Assembly: GCF_904846415.1 (NCBI RefSeq)
Contig: NZ_CAJHAR010000027.1
Coordinates: 1 to 49,086, forward strand
DNA from: Psychrobacter piscatorii
Lineage (GTDB): Bacteria > Pseudomonadota > Gammaproteobacteria > Pseudomonadales > Moraxellaceae
Reading direction: 5' to 3'
Length of the DNA stretch: 49,086 bases
How positions within the stretch are numbered: the first letter of the stretch is position 1; the number at the start of each line of letters is the position of its first letter. Shown piece by piece: positions 37,099-45,068 of the stretch. The position numbers and the translations under genes are program-made. Under the pieces are notes generated by a model. That model ran no database searches. It had not been told where the DNA came from and saw only the letters and a program-made list of their open reading frames with translations.

Positions 37099-37236
37099 TG
37101 GGGTCTTCCTTAACCGAATTATATTCATACCAGCAACTCAATACACTGGTCACCATCTCATCAGGCTGCTATCCACTCATGTACCGCATTGGGATAACTG
37201 CCCTATGCGCCAACTCTAGCCAATAATTGGCTGTGA

Positions 37237-38205
37237 TTAGTAAACCGCTTTGACCTTATCGTCATAGCGTACGCCTGGTAAGATACATAGCATCTCAAAC
37301 AATAAGTTCGCAGCCAGTACAGAGGTGTTGCCAAATGGATCATATGGTGGTGATACTTCGACCAAGTCACCACCGACCACATCAAGACCACGCATGCCGC
37401 GAATGATTTCGATACCTTGAGTGGATGTCAAACCACCGATCTCAGCCGTACCCGTACCGGGCGCAAACGCAGGGTCAATCCCATCGATATCGAAACTTAG
37501 ATAAACAGGGCCATCCCCGAGCTTTTCGCGTACTTCTGCCATGAGTGGCGTCAGCGACTTGTACCAGCACTCTTCTGCTGGTACCACGCGAAATCCTTGT
37601 TGGGTTGACCAATCAAACTCTTCGGCGCTGTAGCCTGTACCACGCAGACCAATCTGTACCACGCGATTACCATCGATGAGATTTTCTTCGACAGCGCGGC
37701 GGAACGGTGTACCATGAGCGATTTTTTCGCCAAACATATCATCATTGATATCAGCGTGAGCATCGATATGCACCATACCGACAGGGCCATGTTTTTTGGC
37801 AAGTGCCCGTAGAATAGGTAGTGCGATGGTATGGTCACCGCCCAACGTTAAAGGAATTGCGCCATGTTTGACGACTTTTTCTGTATAGAATTTTTCGATG
37901 ATATCGACGCTTTTTAGCAGGTTGAACGTATTGATAGGTACATCGCCGATATCAGCCACTTGCAATGACTCAAATGGCGCAGCACGTGTGGCCACGTTGT
38001 AAGGACGAATCATTCTTGACTCATCACGAATCTGTCTAGGCCCCAATCTGGCACCGCTACGGTTGGAGGCGCCAATGTCTAAAGGCACACCAACGAATGC
38101 CACATCTAACCCTTCGGCATCAGCCTGAGTCGGCAAGCGCATCATAGAAGCGAAACCGCCAAATCTTGGCATATCATTGCCACTTAATGGTTGATTGAAT
38201 GTCAT
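37237..38205 (-). CDS. gbuA: Guanidinobutyrase / agmatinase-family ureohydrolase
   Basis: 322 residues. Binuclear Mn site: His125 (GGDHT), Asp148, His150 and Asp152 (HIDAHAD), Asp239 and Asp241 (SFDIDGID). N-terminal RFGGFASMMRLPTQADAEGLDVAFVGVP is typical of guanidinobutyrase and agmatinase proteins. Predicted to release urea from 4-guanidinobutyrate, giving GABA. Agmatinase activity is the alternative. First gene of the minus-strand cluster, divergent from a LysR regulator as gbuA is from gbuR in Pseudomonas. Confidence 0.85.
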   Translation of the reverse strand: MTFNQPLSGNDMPRFGGFASMMRLPTQADAEGLDVAFVGVPLDIGASNRSGARLGPRQIRDESRMIRPYNVATRAAPFESLQVADIGDVPINTFNLLKSVDIIEKFYTEKVVKHGAIPLTLGGDHTIALPILRALAKKHGPVGMVHIDAHADINDDMFGEKIAHGTPFRRAVEENLIDGNRVVQIGLRGTGYSAEEFDWSTQQGFRVVPAEECWYKSLTPLMAEVREKLGDGPVYLSFDIDGIDPAFAPGTGTAEIGGLTSTQGIEIIRGMRGLDVVGGDLVEVSPPYDPFGNTSVLAANLLFEMLCILPGVRYDDKVKAVY

Positions 38206-38299
38206 CAGTTACTTCCCTATTTTATTTGATTTATATACACAATTTGCTACATACAATTGACAATACATAAATATATGGGAAGGAACCATGGTAAAATTT

Positions 38300-38333
38300 A
38301 GAAGTAAACTTCTGCTTTTTCGTAGTAAACTTG
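38300..38333. promoter_or_regulatory. Candidate LysR binding region
   Basis: AGAAGTAAACTTCT (38300-38313) is a palindrome, and AGTAAACTT recurs at 38323-38331, in the 242-bp divergent region between the guanidinobutyrase and LysR genes. A further AGAAGTTTAAG lies at 38351. Suggestive of a LysR-type site cluster. Confidence 0.45.
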
Positions 38334-38447
38334 TTTTATTGGTTATTACCAGAAGTTTAAGAAGGATACAATTACTTGATAAAGTAGGTTTAATGGATAA
38401 AGTAATTTGTTGCGATAGCACATTATTGTGAAAGTAAGGGGTCGAGT

Positions 38448-39350
38448 ATGATATTAGATGAGCTGATAAAAATAGATATCAAAACGCTACGTAGCTTTAT
38501 GGCTATCGTGGAGTGTCAAGGCGTGACTGCTGCTCAGTCGCGTTTGAATGTCACGACCTCAGTGATTAGTGGACATTTGACTCACTTAGAAGACCGCTTG
38601 GGCATGACACTTTGCCACCGCGGTCGAGCAGGATTTAAGCTGACAGAAGATGGCGCGGCTGTCTACGAGGCATGTTTGGGCTTTACCGAATCGGTCGCAA
38701 GCTTTCAACATCAGCTGCACTATATTAAGCAATTAGACTCAGTGCACGGCGGGCACATTAGGCTTTGCTTGATTGATCAGATGCCCAAGTTTTTTTATGA
38801 TGCGCTTAGACAACGTCTTGCCAGCAGCTACCGAGAAAACCCACTGATACACTTTTCTATCGATGTGCAAAGCCCTGAGAGCATGCTAGAAAAGCTCTTA
38901 AGTAACGAGAGTGACATTGGTGTGGGTTATTTTGGTAGCTTTCCGCCGTTGCTCACCTTTAAGCCGGCATTTGTCGAAAAACAAGTGGTCTGCTGCGGAC
39001 GTGAGCATAAGCTATTTTATAACTCAGAAGGATTGACTTTTGAGGATTTGGAGCAGAATTATCCATGGATAAAAAGAGGCTACGTGGTCGAGCATCATAT
39101 CAATCATATCCGCCCAAAAACCCTAAGCGCCACCACTTATCACATGGAGGCAACCGCGCAGCTTATTCTTGCCGGCCACCATGTGGGGTACTTACCGCGT
39201 GATCTAGCGAGACGTTATGAGGGCATGGGACTGATGAAAATACTCCTGCCCAATGAAGCAAGCTACGATGTCGAGCACCACTGGGCATATCGAGAAAATC
39301 AGCACAAACAAGCCGCTGACTTTTTAAATAAGATGATGAACTTATTATAA
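38448..39350 (+). CDS. LysR-family transcriptional regulator (GbuR-like)
   Basis: 300 residues. N-terminal winged HTH (about 8-68, LRSFMAIVECQGVTAAQSRLNVTTSVISGHLTHLE), substrate-binding domain from about 95. AAGGGG lies before the ATG. Divergent from the guanidino cluster, so likely its inducer-dependent activator. Convergent with the antiporter gene only 14 bp away. Confidence 0.88.
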   Translation: MILDELIKIDIKTLRSFMAIVECQGVTAAQSRLNVTTSVISGHLTHLEDRLGMTLCHRGRAGFKLTEDGAAVYEACLGFTESVASFQHQLHYIKQLDSVHGGHIRLCLIDQMPKFFYDALRQRLASSYRENPLIHFSIDVQSPESMLEKLLSNESDIGVGYFGSFPPLLTFKPAFVEKQVVCCGREHKLFYNSEGLTFEDLEQNYPWIKRGYVVEHHINHIRPKTLSATTYHMEATAQLILAGHHVGYLPRDLARRYEGMGLMKILLPNEASYDVEHHWAYRENQHKQAADFLNKMMNLL

Positions 39351-39364
39351 AAAGAGGACTATTA

Positions 39365-41158
39365 TCACTGCACTACTACAGACGGTTGTTGATGTTTGAG
39401 ACCAATACTTCTAAGCTTACCTTTTTCGCCTACTTCCTTGATGACCAGTGACCACTCATCGTTCACCACAACCGTATCGCCTGAAACGGGTGCGGTACCT
39501 AAATGTGATGTCACATACTCAGCGACCGTCTGCTCCCACATGTTTTTTGTGTGAGCTTCGCCTGTCGTCTTGAGTGTTTTTACCAGCGTTTCGGATGCCA
39601 TGACTTCTGTGAAAAATGGCAAATCACCCAGTTTGACACTGGGTGATAGCAACCAATCACCATAAAAATCATCAATAGCCTTACGATCTAACGTTGTGTC
39701 ATTAAAAATCTTGGCGATTTTGCTCGCATGATTGCCGCGCATGGCGTACCAAACACTATCACCAAATTTTATTTTCGTATTTTCATCAACGACGACGATT
39801 TGTTGACCGCGCACCAGCGCAAATATACTGATCTCATCAGGGCTGATGCCTTTAGAGATACCCATAGGATGACGGCCAATAGCAAATGCGCCTGATTGCG
39901 CCTCAAACTCGTACAAGGTAATACTCGCCTTATCCGATACCCAAACCTCGTGTTCTTCTTTTGGATCTTTATTGGTCGGAATACGTACCTTAAATAAATT
40001 TGCCATGGTAGGAATGGTCGTGCCTTGCAGTATCAGCGATAAGACCACAACCCCAAACGCAATATCAAACAGCATAAAGGCGTTATCTATCCCAGCCATC
40101 ACGGGCAAAATCGCAAGGGTAATGGGAACCGCACCGCGCAGTCCGACCCAAGAGATAAACCCAATCTCGCGATCTTTAAACTTAAACGGCTTCACACTAG
40201 CATAGACCGCGATAGGACGGGCAACGAAGATCATAAAGGCTGCTATCGCCACCGAATAATGCCAGACATTAAGAACATTTGATGGAGTAACCAGCAGCCC
40301 CAATACCACAAACAATACCGCTTGCGATAGCCAAGCGAAGCTGTCCATCACGCGCATGACATGCTCGGTTGAGCGTACCTTATGGTTGCCTATCAGTACC
40401 CCTGTGAGATACACCGCCAAAAACCCACTACCGCCGATCAAGTTGGTCGCAGCAAATACGGCTAAGCCCGCGGAGAGTATCAAAATGGCGTACATGCCCT
40501 CTGCCAGATGTATCTTGGGCAATAGTCGAGATAACAAATAACCAAAGAGCAAGCCCATCCCTAATCCAAAGCTCAACTGTTGCAACAGTAAGACCAAAAA
40601 GCCAAATACTGTCTGACCAGCAGGGTCGACGTTTAGGGCAATCAAACCCGTTACTAATAAAATGGCTAAGGGATCGTTGGCACCAGACTCTAACTCGAGC
40701 GTGGCTTGGACGCGGTCGTTGAGCTTGACTCCGCCATTACGTAGTAGAGAGAATACAGCAGCCGCATCGGTTGAGCCAACAATCGCTGCCATCAATAGAC
40801 CAAAACGCCAGTCGACATCAAGTAGCCAAGTAACGAATACCCCGAGCACCAAAACCGTGACCAGTACGCCCCAAGTAGCCAAGGTAATCGCAGGTTTTAA
40901 ACCGACCCGAAACGACTTAAAAGACGTGCGTAAACCACCATCTAATAGGATACAAGCCAGCGCTGCTTGACCCACAAAATTGGCCAGCCCATATTGAGAA
41001 AATTCAATACCCAAGATGCCCTGCTCGCCTGCCAACATACCGACGATCAAAAACAGCAATAGCAATGGCACACCCAAACGCGCCGATAACGTGCTCGCCA
41101 TGATACTGGCGAAAATGAGTACTGCCCCTACGAGGTATAGGATATTTAAGGTATCCAT
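39365..41158 (-). CDS. cvrA: Potassium/proton antiporter CvrA (NhaP2)
   Basis: 597 residues. CPA1 antiporter domain (1-390, with DGGLRTSFKSF, GSTDAAAVFSLLR and the ion-binding region LESGANDPLAI), a TrkA-C-type domain (about 405-490) and a C-terminal CorC/HlyC-like domain (about 500-585). Exports K+ (and Na+) in exchange for H+ and limits cell volume at low osmolarity. The 306-bp region 41159-41464 upstream has no gene that I can see. Confidence 0.92.
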   Translation of the reverse strand: MDTLNILYLVGAVLIFASIMASTLSARLGVPLLLLFLIVGMLAGEQGILGIEFSQYGLANFVGQAALACILLDGGLRTSFKSFRVGLKPAITLATWGVLVTVLVLGVFVTWLLDVDWRFGLLMAAIVGSTDAAAVFSLLRNGGVKLNDRVQATLELESGANDPLAILLVTGLIALNVDPAGQTVFGFLVLLLQQLSFGLGMGLLFGYLLSRLLPKIHLAEGMYAILILSAGLAVFAATNLIGGSGFLAVYLTGVLIGNHKVRSTEHVMRVMDSFAWLSQAVLFVVLGLLVTPSNVLNVWHYSVAIAAFMIFVARPIAVYASVKPFKFKDREIGFISWVGLRGAVPITLAILPVMAGIDNAFMLFDIAFGVVVLSLILQGTTIPTMANLFKVRIPTNKDPKEEHEVWVSDKASITLYEFEAQSGAFAIGRHPMGISKGISPDEISIFALVRGQQIVVVDENTKIKFGDSVWYAMRGNHASKIAKIFNDTTLDRKAIDDFYGDWLLSPSVKLGDLPFFTEVMASETLVKTLKTTGEAHTKNMWEQTVAEYVTSHLGTAPVSGDTVVVNDEWSLVIKEVGEKGKLRSIGLKHQQPSVVVQ

Positions 41159-41464
41159 TTTTTAAAGCCCTGTTTTTTATAGTTATTGCATCAATATTGA
41201 ATGAAGCATAATAGTACTTGATTGCGAAAATATTTCCGTTATCGCACTGTTATTAGATATCACGCCAGAGAGTTTCTCATCAGTGGCGATTGTCAGAGCT
41301 ATTAATAAAAGCCATTTACACCGATTCTATATCGGTATTAAGAGTAACACCTGCTACTAAATTTATAGACAATATTTCGAGAAAATTTATCGAATACACC
41401 AGCGCGTATCTGTGAAATTATAACCTTTATTTAGCTATTTTTTTGTCCTGTCTTTTGACAGTAT

Positions 41465-41800
41465 TTAGCCCTGAATATATTGCCATGTCAGTACCAAAAT
41501 GGCGGCGGCTACTGTCCAAGCGACAACGCCTAACAACAGTGCTTTATATAAGCTCATATAACTGATGCTAAAAAATACCACCAAGGTATAAATCAAATGC
41601 GGTATCACACCCAGCATACTAAATATCAGGGCAACCCTTAAATCAGTAGGACTGCGCTCAGTACCAACAATGAAGTGACTGATGAGCGTAAACGTGGGGA
41701 AAAGCGGCGCAAGTGCCGCCAGATAAAAAAATCGCGTTTGTGCAAATAATTGAATTGCCAATACCATCAAGGCGCCAATGAGCATTTTTAGCCAGATCAT
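41465..41800 (-). CDS. glpM: GlpM-family membrane protein
   Basis: 111 residues with four membrane segments. Strong match to GlpM character: FYLAALAPLFPTFTLISHFIVG and the following polar loop. Function poorly known; named from a neighbour of the glycerol-3-phosphate genes in Pseudomonas. Confidence 0.83.
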   Translation of the reverse strand: MIWLKMLIGALMVLAIQLFAQTRFFYLAALAPLFPTFTLISHFIVGTERSPTDLRVALIFSMLGVIPHLIYTLVVFFSISYMSLYKALLLGVVAWTVAAAILVLTWQYIQG

Positions 41801-41928
41801 GATGGATCACTCTCCTATTGAGTATGACGGGCTGAACATAGCCCAATCAGCCATCATACTAGAGTCTACAAATTGACATAAGAGGCATCGCTGATTAATT
41901 GACCCGTGTGATAAAAAAACGCAAAAAA

Positions 41929-41956
41929 CCCCATTTAGCTACGCTGCTAAATGGGG
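41929..41956 (-). terminator. Terminator of the decarboxylase gene
   Basis: 11-bp perfect arms GCTAAATGGGG / CCCCATTTAGC with a 6-nt loop. On the minus strand CCCCATTTAGC comes first and the hairpin exits into TTTTTTGCG. Confidence 0.85.
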
Positions 41957-41991
41957 CTAGTACTTTCATTAAGAAAGCTTTTGCGAATTAC

Positions 41992-43662
41992 TTAATCCTT
42001 TTTTGGCTTTAGTGCCGCGCTGATGTCTGCTAGCAATGGGGGTATATCATGCTTATCTGCGATGACCTCAATCATTACTAGCTTATCGGTAGTCTCGGCA
42101 GCTTTGTTTAAAGCCGCTTTTAGCTCACCTGCTGTTTCTGCTTTGAGTAGTAAGCTATTCGCTTCGGTTGCGCCAAACGCTTTTGGCATGATCTGCCAAT
42201 CGCATTTTGGGATATCGTTGTAGTATTGGTTTTCGCCATGAATGGCACGCTCTACCGTATAGCCGTCGTTATTAATTAGGACGATGACTGGATTGATACG
42301 CTCTTGAATCATGACCGCCAGCTCTTGGATAGTGAGCAGTGCTGAACCATCACCAATCAATAAAACACTGCGCTTATCTGGCGATGCAACTGCTGCACCT
42401 AGGCTGGCTGGTAATGTATAGCCGATTGATCCCCACATTGGCTGACCATATGACGTCACCCCTTCTGGCAAACGCACATCACTGATGCCAAAGTATGCTG
42501 TTCCTTGCTCAGAGAACACTAGGTTATTACGATCTAAGCAATCAGCAATGATATGCCATAGGTCATCTTGGCGAATCGCCTCATCATCCCTGCCCTTCTG
42601 CTCATGTGGTTTGACTGGCTCACAGAAAGGTTTTGGTACGATGTTGATACCAGAGGTCATGACTTCGTGCAGGGCCTGTAATGCATCTTGCAAGGCAATC
42701 GGTGCAAAGTTCTTACCACTGATAGAAGCACGCTCATAATGCAAGTCTACTACTATACTCTCGTCAATATCTTGGCTAAATCCCGCGGTAGTGGTATCCG
42801 TATATTGCACCCCTACTTTGATCAGACATTCGCAGTTTTCTACCGCGTCTTTGACAATGGGACGCGAGGCAACGCCTGCATAAGTCCCGGCCCAGCGATC
42901 GCTGTTTTCATCAAGCAGTGTCTTGCCCCACGATAGCGTGGTATAAGGAATGTCTGTATCAGCAATCAGTGCTTTGAGCTGTGACTGCAACCCCAAACGA
43001 TGCACCATCAAATCTGCCATAAGCGTCGTTGTCTTGTTTGGCAAAAACTCTGTTAGCGCTTGCTTGAAATCTGCTAGTGCCGCTTGACTGGTGATATCTT
43101 CTTGGCTATCAATCAGCTTGGTCGTTGGCGGATAAATAGGCTGACGCGCAACATCAGGTGATAGTAATAAATAGCCAGGACGATGCTTTTTGAGAATCAA
43201 TCGAATTACTCTATCAATTTCTGAGGCAGCATTTTCAGGAGTAAGCTGCGCTCGTGCTACCGTCACGGGCTCAACCATCTTAATAAAATGATTAAATACG
43301 CCATCGCCAAGCGAATGATGAATACGGCGTTTTGCGTCTTGTAGCGCGGTACTTGGTGCGCCCACAATGTGCAATACTGGCGCGTACTCAGCAAAAGAAC
43401 CTGCGGTCGCGTTAATCGCTGACAGCTCGCCTACGCCAAAAGTCGTCACCATGGCGGCAAATCCACGCTCACGTGCATAGCCGTCGGCCGCATAGCCAGC
43501 ATTTAGCTCATTGGTATTGCCCACCCAGCGCAGCTTATCAGAGGCGAGGACATTGTCCAAAAAGGTTAAGTTAAAATCGCCCGGTACGCCGAATATCTCA
43601 GAGGCACCTGCTTCTGCGACACGATCAAACAAATAATCAGCGATAGTATACTGTTGACTCAT
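41992..43662 (-). CDS. Indolepyruvate/phenylpyruvate-type 2-ketoacid decarboxylase
   Basis: 556 residues. ThDP enzyme of the pyruvate/indolepyruvate decarboxylase family: EIFGVPGDFNLTFLDN, catalytic Glu in NTNELNAGYAADGYAR, HHSLGDG (His-His pair of the active site), ThDP motif GDGSALLTIQEL to INNDGYTVERAIHG. Converts aromatic or branched 2-ketoacids to aldehydes. Substrate cannot be fixed from sequence. Stands alone with its own terminator. Confidence 0.88.
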   Translation of the reverse strand: MSQQYTIADYLFDRVAEAGASEIFGVPGDFNLTFLDNVLASDKLRWVGNTNELNAGYAADGYARERGFAAMVTTFGVGELSAINATAGSFAEYAPVLHIVGAPSTALQDAKRRIHHSLGDGVFNHFIKMVEPVTVARAQLTPENAASEIDRVIRLILKKHRPGYLLLSPDVARQPIYPPTTKLIDSQEDITSQAALADFKQALTEFLPNKTTTLMADLMVHRLGLQSQLKALIADTDIPYTTLSWGKTLLDENSDRWAGTYAGVASRPIVKDAVENCECLIKVGVQYTDTTTAGFSQDIDESIVVDLHYERASISGKNFAPIALQDALQALHEVMTSGINIVPKPFCEPVKPHEQKGRDDEAIRQDDLWHIIADCLDRNNLVFSEQGTAYFGISDVRLPEGVTSYGQPMWGSIGYTLPASLGAAVASPDKRSVLLIGDGSALLTIQELAVMIQERINPVIVLINNDGYTVERAIHGENQYYNDIPKCDWQIMPKAFGATEANSLLLKAETAGELKAALNKAAETTDKLVMIEVIADKHDIPPLLADISAALKPKKD

Positions 43663-43850
43663 TTTTTATCCTTATAACTTATCTTCGTAAGTGTTGATAA
43701 TTGTGAATGTGATTAAATCATAATGTGCATCCCAGCTTATTTATGTATGCAAAGCTTTTGGAATACATATTATAATGAACCGTTATAACATACATTTGTA
43801 GATAGAAGACATGCCTATTTTAATAACTTTAACTTTTTTCGTCATAGGTG

Positions 43851-43878
43851 TTGACACATAAAAAAAACTGCGTATAAT
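43851..43878 (+). promoter_or_regulatory. tRNA-Gly promoter
   Basis: Perfect TTGACA (43851-43856) and TATAAT (43873-43878) with a 16-bp spacer, 37 bp before the tRNA. Confidence 0.85.
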
Positions 43879-43915
43879 ACGCCTTCATCAAATGACGATA
43901 GTTAATTGATAATTA

Positions 43916-43990
43916 GCGGGAATAGCTCAGTGGTAGAGCATAACCTTGCCAAGGTTGGGGTCGAGAGTTCGAATCTCTTTTCCCGCTCCA
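43916..43990 (+). tRNA. tRNA-Gly (anticodon GCC), CCA encoded
   Basis: 75 nt cloverleaf: acceptor GCGGGAA/TTCCCGC, anticodon stem AACC and GGTT around CTTGCCAA with anticodon GCC, T-arm GAGAGTTCGAATCTC, 3' TCCA. Its 3' half is a likely attachment site for the tyrosine integrase encoded about 1 kb downstream. Confidence 0.96.
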
Positions 43991-43997
43991 AATACTT

Positions 43998-44030
43998 AAA
44001 AAGCCTCACTTAACAGTGAGGCTTTTTTTT
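43998..44030 (+). terminator. Terminator of tRNA-Gly
   Basis: AAAAGCCTCACT and AGTGAGGCTTTT arms with a TAAC loop, then a run of T. Confidence 0.88.
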
Positions 44031-44123
44031 GTCCAATTTTCGAGGGTTTGTAGAAGATTTATCGAAATATCTTTTTGAATATAGTTAAGTCTAACTACTC
44101 AATCAAAAAGCTCATTTTCGGTG

Positions 44124-44154
44124 CGGTGCCCATTTGGTGCCCAAACCGTGCCCT
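44124..44154. repeat. Repeated GTGCCC motifs (possible integrase arm sites)
   Basis: GGTGCCCA occurs at 44125-44132 and 44136-44143, and CGTGCCC at 44147-44153, spaced 11 bp. They lie in the 440-bp gene-free gap 44028-44467 between tRNA and integrase module, where attP arm sites of tyrosine integrases are expected (inference). Confidence 0.45.
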
Positions 44155-44200
44155 GCCCTAAAACTGCATATACGTATCTGACCACAACCTAGCTATTTTT

Positions 44201-44261
44201 GGTTCAAAAAACATCATGACACCTAACCTAGTAAATTTGGCACTATGATGATTTTTGAACC
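44201..44261. repeat. 17-bp inverted repeat with 27-bp spacer
   Basis: GGTTCAAAAAACATCAT (44201-44217) and ATGATGATTTTTGAACC (44245-44261) pair with one mismatch. No T-run follows on either strand, so it is not an obvious terminator. It lies in the same attachment-proximal gap. Confidence 0.6.
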
Positions 44262-44467
44262 CAACCTTAATTCAGCAAAAAATGTGTTTTTTAGATGCTT
44301 CATTTATTGGAAATGTATCTAAGATCCATAGTATTCAAAGCTAATCGTCACTTAAAAAATGATGACTCCAACCTAACAATAGAAATTATTAAGCCCTACA
44401 AGTATGCTTTAGCCCTAATAAATCTTTAGCTAGAAATTCCCTATCAGCGGTTATCGCGATAGTTAAG

Positions 44468-44704
44468 TCACTCTTTTCCTGAAGAGTCGTCCTCACCAAG
44501 TTCATCTGGAACATACTTCAAAATATCCCCTGGCGTTACTCCTAATACATTACATAGCTTGCTCAAAGTATCGAACTCAATTCTAGTCGTATCATCATTA
44601 TAGATCCTATGTAGCGTCGATTTACTGATGTCCGTCATTCTCACTAAATCTGCCACACGCAACCTTCTTTCTGCCAAAAGAACAGGTAAGTTACATGAAA
44701 TCAC
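44468..44704 (-). CDS. XRE-family (Cro/C1-type) repressor
   Basis: 78 residues. One helix-turn-helix (about 5-62: LRVADLVRMTDISKSTLHRIYND) and an acidic tail, the HTH_26 pattern of small phage-type regulators. Divergent from the excisionase-like gene, with an operator-like palindrome between them. Probably controls excision/integration. Confidence 0.85.
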   Translation of the reverse strand: MISCNLPVLLAERRLRVADLVRMTDISKSTLHRIYNDDTTRIEFDTLSKLCNVLGVTPGDILKYVPDELGEDDSSGKE

Positions 44705-44717
44705 AATAAATTCCTTA

Positions 44718-44742
44718 TTGGTAAGTAAAAAGTACTTGCCAA
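44718..44742. promoter_or_regulatory. Operator of the XRE repressor
   Basis: TTGGTAAGTA (44718-44727) and TACTTGCCAA (44733-44742) form a 25-bp palindrome with one mismatch. TTGCCA (44737-44742) could be the -35 of the plus-strand promoter with TATAGT at 44761-44766. A further half-site TTGGCAA lies at about 44772. Confidence 0.6.
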
Positions 44743-44826
44743 TGACTACTTTTCTGATAATATAGTACTCGTTGGCAACAACAAAGTGTCTATTAAAAAC
44801 TATTTAATACTGACTGGAGAACTATT

Positions 44827-45042
44827 ATGTCACAGACCTATCTCACCACTCAAGAACTAGCCGAACGTATCAAATACGATGCGCGTACTATCCGTAACCA
44901 ACTAAAGGATACCGTCTTAATCGAGAACATCCACTATATACGCCCTTTCGGTGGTCGCAAGATTTTATATGTATGGGAGCGTATCGAAGAAGATATGTGT
45001 AAGCCTGTCATGAGTGCGATCAACGGAATGGCCTTACAGTAA
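44827..45042 (+). CDS. Excisionase-like small HTH protein
   Basis: 71 residues: YLTTQELAERIKYDARTIRNQLKD is a MerR/AlpA-like HTH, followed by the wing FGGRKILYVWERIEEDM. GGAG before the ATG. 26 bp before the integrase gene, so a recombination directionality factor is likely (inference). Confidence 0.75.
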   Translation: MSQTYLTTQELAERIKYDARTIRNQLKDTVLIENIHYIRPFGGRKILYVWERIEEDMCKPVMSAINGMALQ

Positions 45043-45068
45043 ATTTTACATAAGCAAGGAGCTAAACA

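Noticed and set aside
37218..37232. Perfect 15-bp palindrome AGCCAATAATTGGCT just after the guanidinobutyrase gene
   Set aside because: One-base centre cannot form a hairpin loop of useful size and no T-run follows; no partner site is seen.
41992..43662. Second 2-ketoarginine decarboxylase
   Set aside because: Its HHSLGDG and NTNELNAGY segments match the indolepyruvate/pyruvate decarboxylase branch, not AruI.
44124..44154. GTGCCC repeats considered as a CRISPR array
   Set aside because: Repeats are 7-8 bp with 3-4 bp spacers and there are no cas genes; far from CRISPR dimensions.
44201..44261. Hairpin considered as an integron attC site
   Set aside because: The integrase is of phage DUF3596 type, there are no gene cassettes and no attC core sites.
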